The notes below the pieces were generated by a model. That model had not been told where the DNA came from. It did not search any database and was given only the letters and a program-made list of their open reading frames with translations. From assembly GCA_042091375.1 (NCBI GenBank), contig JBELHO010000092.1:1-7430 (forward strand): DNA of 7,430 bases. Direction: 5' to 3'. This stretch comes from JBELHO01 sp042091375 (GTDB lineage Bacteria > Pseudomonadota > Gammaproteobacteria > Enterobacterales > Alteromonadaceae). A program made the translations under genes and the position numbers. Numbering within the stretch: position 1 is the first letter of the stretch; every line of letters starts with the position of its first letter. Positions 6,205 through 7,430 of the stretch are shown here, piece after piece.

Positions 6205-7254
6205 ATGAGCGACGAAACCCAAGAATTAGCACCAGCACCCATAGGATTTGATACCGATAAATTAGAAGGCAGTGAAAAAGCAGCCATTTTATTATTGAGT
6301 TTATCGGAAGAAGACGCCGCACAAATTCTCAAGCATTTAGAGCCTAAACAAGTCCAGCAAGTGGGCATGGTGATGGCTGCCATGGAAGATTTTACCCAAG
6401 AAAAAATTACCGCTGTGCACAAGCTGTTTATTAAAGAAATTCAAAATTTTAGTACCATTGGCTTTCAAAGTGAAGAATTTGTGCGCAAGGCGTTAACTGC
6501 GGCATTAGGTGAAGATAAAGCGGGCAATTTAATTGATCAAATTGTCATGGGTAGCGGCGCAAAAGGCTTAGACTCGTTAAAATGGATGGATTCTAAGCAA
6601 GTGGCCAATATCATTCGCAATGAGCATCCACAAATTCAAACCATTGTTATGTCTTATTTAGAGCCTGAGCAATCGGCAGAAATTATGAGCCAATTTGCCG
6701 AGAAAACTCGACTCGACTTAATGATGCGTATTGCCAATCTCGAAGAAGTACAACCGGCGGCACTGCAAGAGCTCAATGAAATAATGGAAAAACAATTTGC
6801 CGGTCAAGCTGGCGCGCAAGCAGCGAAAATGGGTGGCTTAAAAGCGGCTGCTGATATTATGAACTATTTAGATACCAATGTTGAAGGTATATTAATGGAT
6901 TCAATTCGCGAGCACGATGAAGAAATGAGTCAGCAAATTCAAGATTTAATGTTTGTTTTTGAAAACCTTGCCGATGTAGATGACCGCGGTATTCAGGCTA
7001 TTTTACGAGAAGTCCAACAAGACGCATTAATGAAGGCGATTAAAGGTGCTGATGAGGTACTCAAAGATAAAATTATGTCTAATATGTCAAAACGCGCGGC
7101 TGAAATGATGGCAGATGATCTTGAGGCGATGGGACCGGTGCGGATCAGTGAAGTTGAAGCGGCACAAAAAGAAATATTATCGATAGCGAGACGCTTGTCT
7201 GATGCCGGTGAAATTATGTTAGGTGGTGCTGGTGGCGGCGACGAGTTCTTATAG
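6205..7254 (+). CDS. fliG: Flagellar motor switch and rotor protein FliG
   Basis: C-ring protein that binds the FliF tail and receives torque from the stator; it also relays switching from FliM. The 349-aa product has the FliF-binding N-domain (about 20-100), the middle domain with the FliM-contacting EHPQ motif (140-143), a Gly-Gly hinge (210-211), MFVF (249-252) and the C-terminal torque domain. The charged residues known in E. coli (Lys264, Arg281, Asp288, Asp289, Arg297) correspond to Lys280, Arg297, Asp304, Asp305 and Arg313, so the torque face is complete. It ends in a Gly-rich tail, GGAGGGDEFL. The ribosome binding site is weak (GAG at 6190-6192), suggesting coupling to fliF 9 nt upstream. 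Behind it lies a repeat array where close linkage to fliH would be usual. Confidence 0.97.
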   Translation: MSDETQELAPAPIGFDTDKLEGSEKAAILLLSLSEEDAAQILKHLEPKQVQQVGMVMAAMEDFTQEKITAVHKLFIKEIQNFSTIGFQSEEFVRKALTAALGEDKAGNLIDQIVMGSGAKGLDSLKWMDSKQVANIIRNEHPQIQTIVMSYLEPEQSAEIMSQFAEKTRLDLMMRIANLEEVQPAALQELNEIMEKQFAGQAGAQAAKMGGLKAAADIMNYLDTNVEGILMDSIREHDEEMSQQIQDLMFVFENLADVDDRGIQAILREVQQDALMKAIKGADEVLKDKIMSNMSKRAAEMMADDLEAMGPVRISEVEAAQKEILSIARRLSDAGEIMLGGAGGGDEFL

Positions 7255-7256
7255 TG

Positions 7257-7333
7257 ATCAGTCATTAGTCACTAGTAATTAGCCACTAGTAATTAGTCAT
7301 TAATAATTGGTTTTGAGCCATAAGCCATTAGTC
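7257..7333. repeat. Array of eleven degenerate 7-bp repeats
   Basis: From 7257 to 7333 the sequence can be cut into eleven uninterrupted, in-phase heptamers with consensus ATTAGTC. Exact consensus units are at 7264, 7292 and 7327; others read ACTAGTA (7271, 7285), ATTAGCC (7278) and ATAAGCC (7320), while 7306 and 7313 are the most diverged. Two 14-bp units (7271-7284 and 7285-7298) agree at 13 of 14 positions. The array starts 2 nt after the fliG stop codon. Because seven is not a multiple of three, TAG on the top strand and TAA/TAG on the other appear in all reading frames, so it cannot code. I do not recognise a named repeat family with certainty. Confidence 0.8.
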
Positions 7334-7407
7334 ATTTTTGTCGTGTGATATGTCAGGTCAAATATCAGGACATACATTAGATTGTATATTAGGTAAATAG
7401 CTCCACT
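7334..7407. other. A+T-rich spacer with weak inverted repeat
   Basis: This stretch continues the non-coding region behind fliG. It contains TATGTC (7349-7354) and GACATA (7369-7374) as 6-bp arms around a 14-nt loop, and TCAGG twice (7353, 7365). No T-run follows and no sigma-54 GG-N10-GC signature is present. I see no convincing promoter or terminator. A 16-codon frame at 7350-7400 has no supporting evidence. Confidence 0.4.
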
Positions 7408-7430
7408 ATGAAAAATTTTAACGCCATCAA
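7408..7430 (+). CDS. Possible start of a downstream gene, partial
   Basis: ATG at 7408 opens a frame that runs off the window after seven complete codons (MKNFNAI). By gene order fliH would be expected after fliG, but seven residues are too few to identify it. No good ribosome binding site is visible; the nearest AGG (7391-7393) is 14 nt away. An in-frame stop at 7390-7392 excludes an upstream ATG. The roughly 150-nt distance from fliG is larger than usual for fliG-fliH. It could be fliH, an unrelated insertion, or no gene. Confidence 0.3.

Noticed and set aside
5991..6422. 143-codon open frame on the - strand
   Set aside because: It spans the end of fliF and start of fliG, both clearly coding on the + strand; no motif or regulatory signal supports it.
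7257..7333. CRISPR array
   Set aside because: Units are 7 bp, contiguous and without spacers; a degenerate tandem repeat fits better.
7350..7400. 16-codon small protein (MSGQISGHTLDCILGK)
   Set aside because: No ribosome binding site, no recognisable pattern, and frames this short are expected by chance.

Overview
The window is a piece of the polar-flagellum gene cluster of a marine-type gammaproteobacterium. The gene order is flrA - flrB - flrC - [assembly gap] - fliF - fliG, all on the + strand. The three-tier FlrA/FlrB/FlrC regulators, the sigma-54 promoter in front of flrB, the low-to-moderate GC content and the TAA/TAG/TGA-rich A+T intergenic regions fit Vibrio/Shewanella/Alteromonadales-like relatives (Pseudomonas calls the same genes fleQ/fleS/fleR). 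I lean to Alteromonadales, but this is inference, not a species call.

Layout. 1-109: upstream region of flrA with a plausible sigma-70 promoter. 110-1585: flrA, the sigma-54 master activator, which keeps the c-di-GMP contact motifs known from FleQ/FlrA. 1586-1755: intergenic region holding a perfect 24-bp palindrome, whose core is a near-perfect FleQ/FlrA-type box, and a well-spaced sigma-54 promoter. 1756-2913 and 2906-4264: flrB (histidine kinase) and flrC (response regulator/sigma-54 activator), overlapping by 8 nt. 4272-4301: strong hairpin after flrC. 4331-4430: exactly 100 N, a scaffold gap where fliE is expected. 4471-6195: fliF (MS ring). 6205-7254: fliG (C-ring rotor/switch). 7257-7333: an in-phase array of eleven degenerate 7-bp repeats, directly behind fliG where fliH would normally follow closely. 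7408-7430: start of a possible partial reading frame of unknown identity.

How the parts work together (family knowledge plus the sites seen here): FlrA with RNA polymerase-sigma54 turns on flrBC and the early basal-body genes (fliEFG...), probably in a c-di-GMP-sensitive way. Soluble FlrB phosphorylates FlrC at Asp54, and FlrC then drives later sigma-54 flagellar promoters outside this window. FliF builds the MS ring in the inner membrane and FliG docks on its C-terminal tail to form the torque-receiving part of the rotor.

The proteins are ordinary and intact. I see no mobile element, CRISPR array, RNA gene or undescribed multi-gene system. The parts worth a second look are non-coding: the palindrome/FlrA-box in front of flrBC, the heptamer array after fliG, the gap over fliE, and the unusual fliF/fliG junction.
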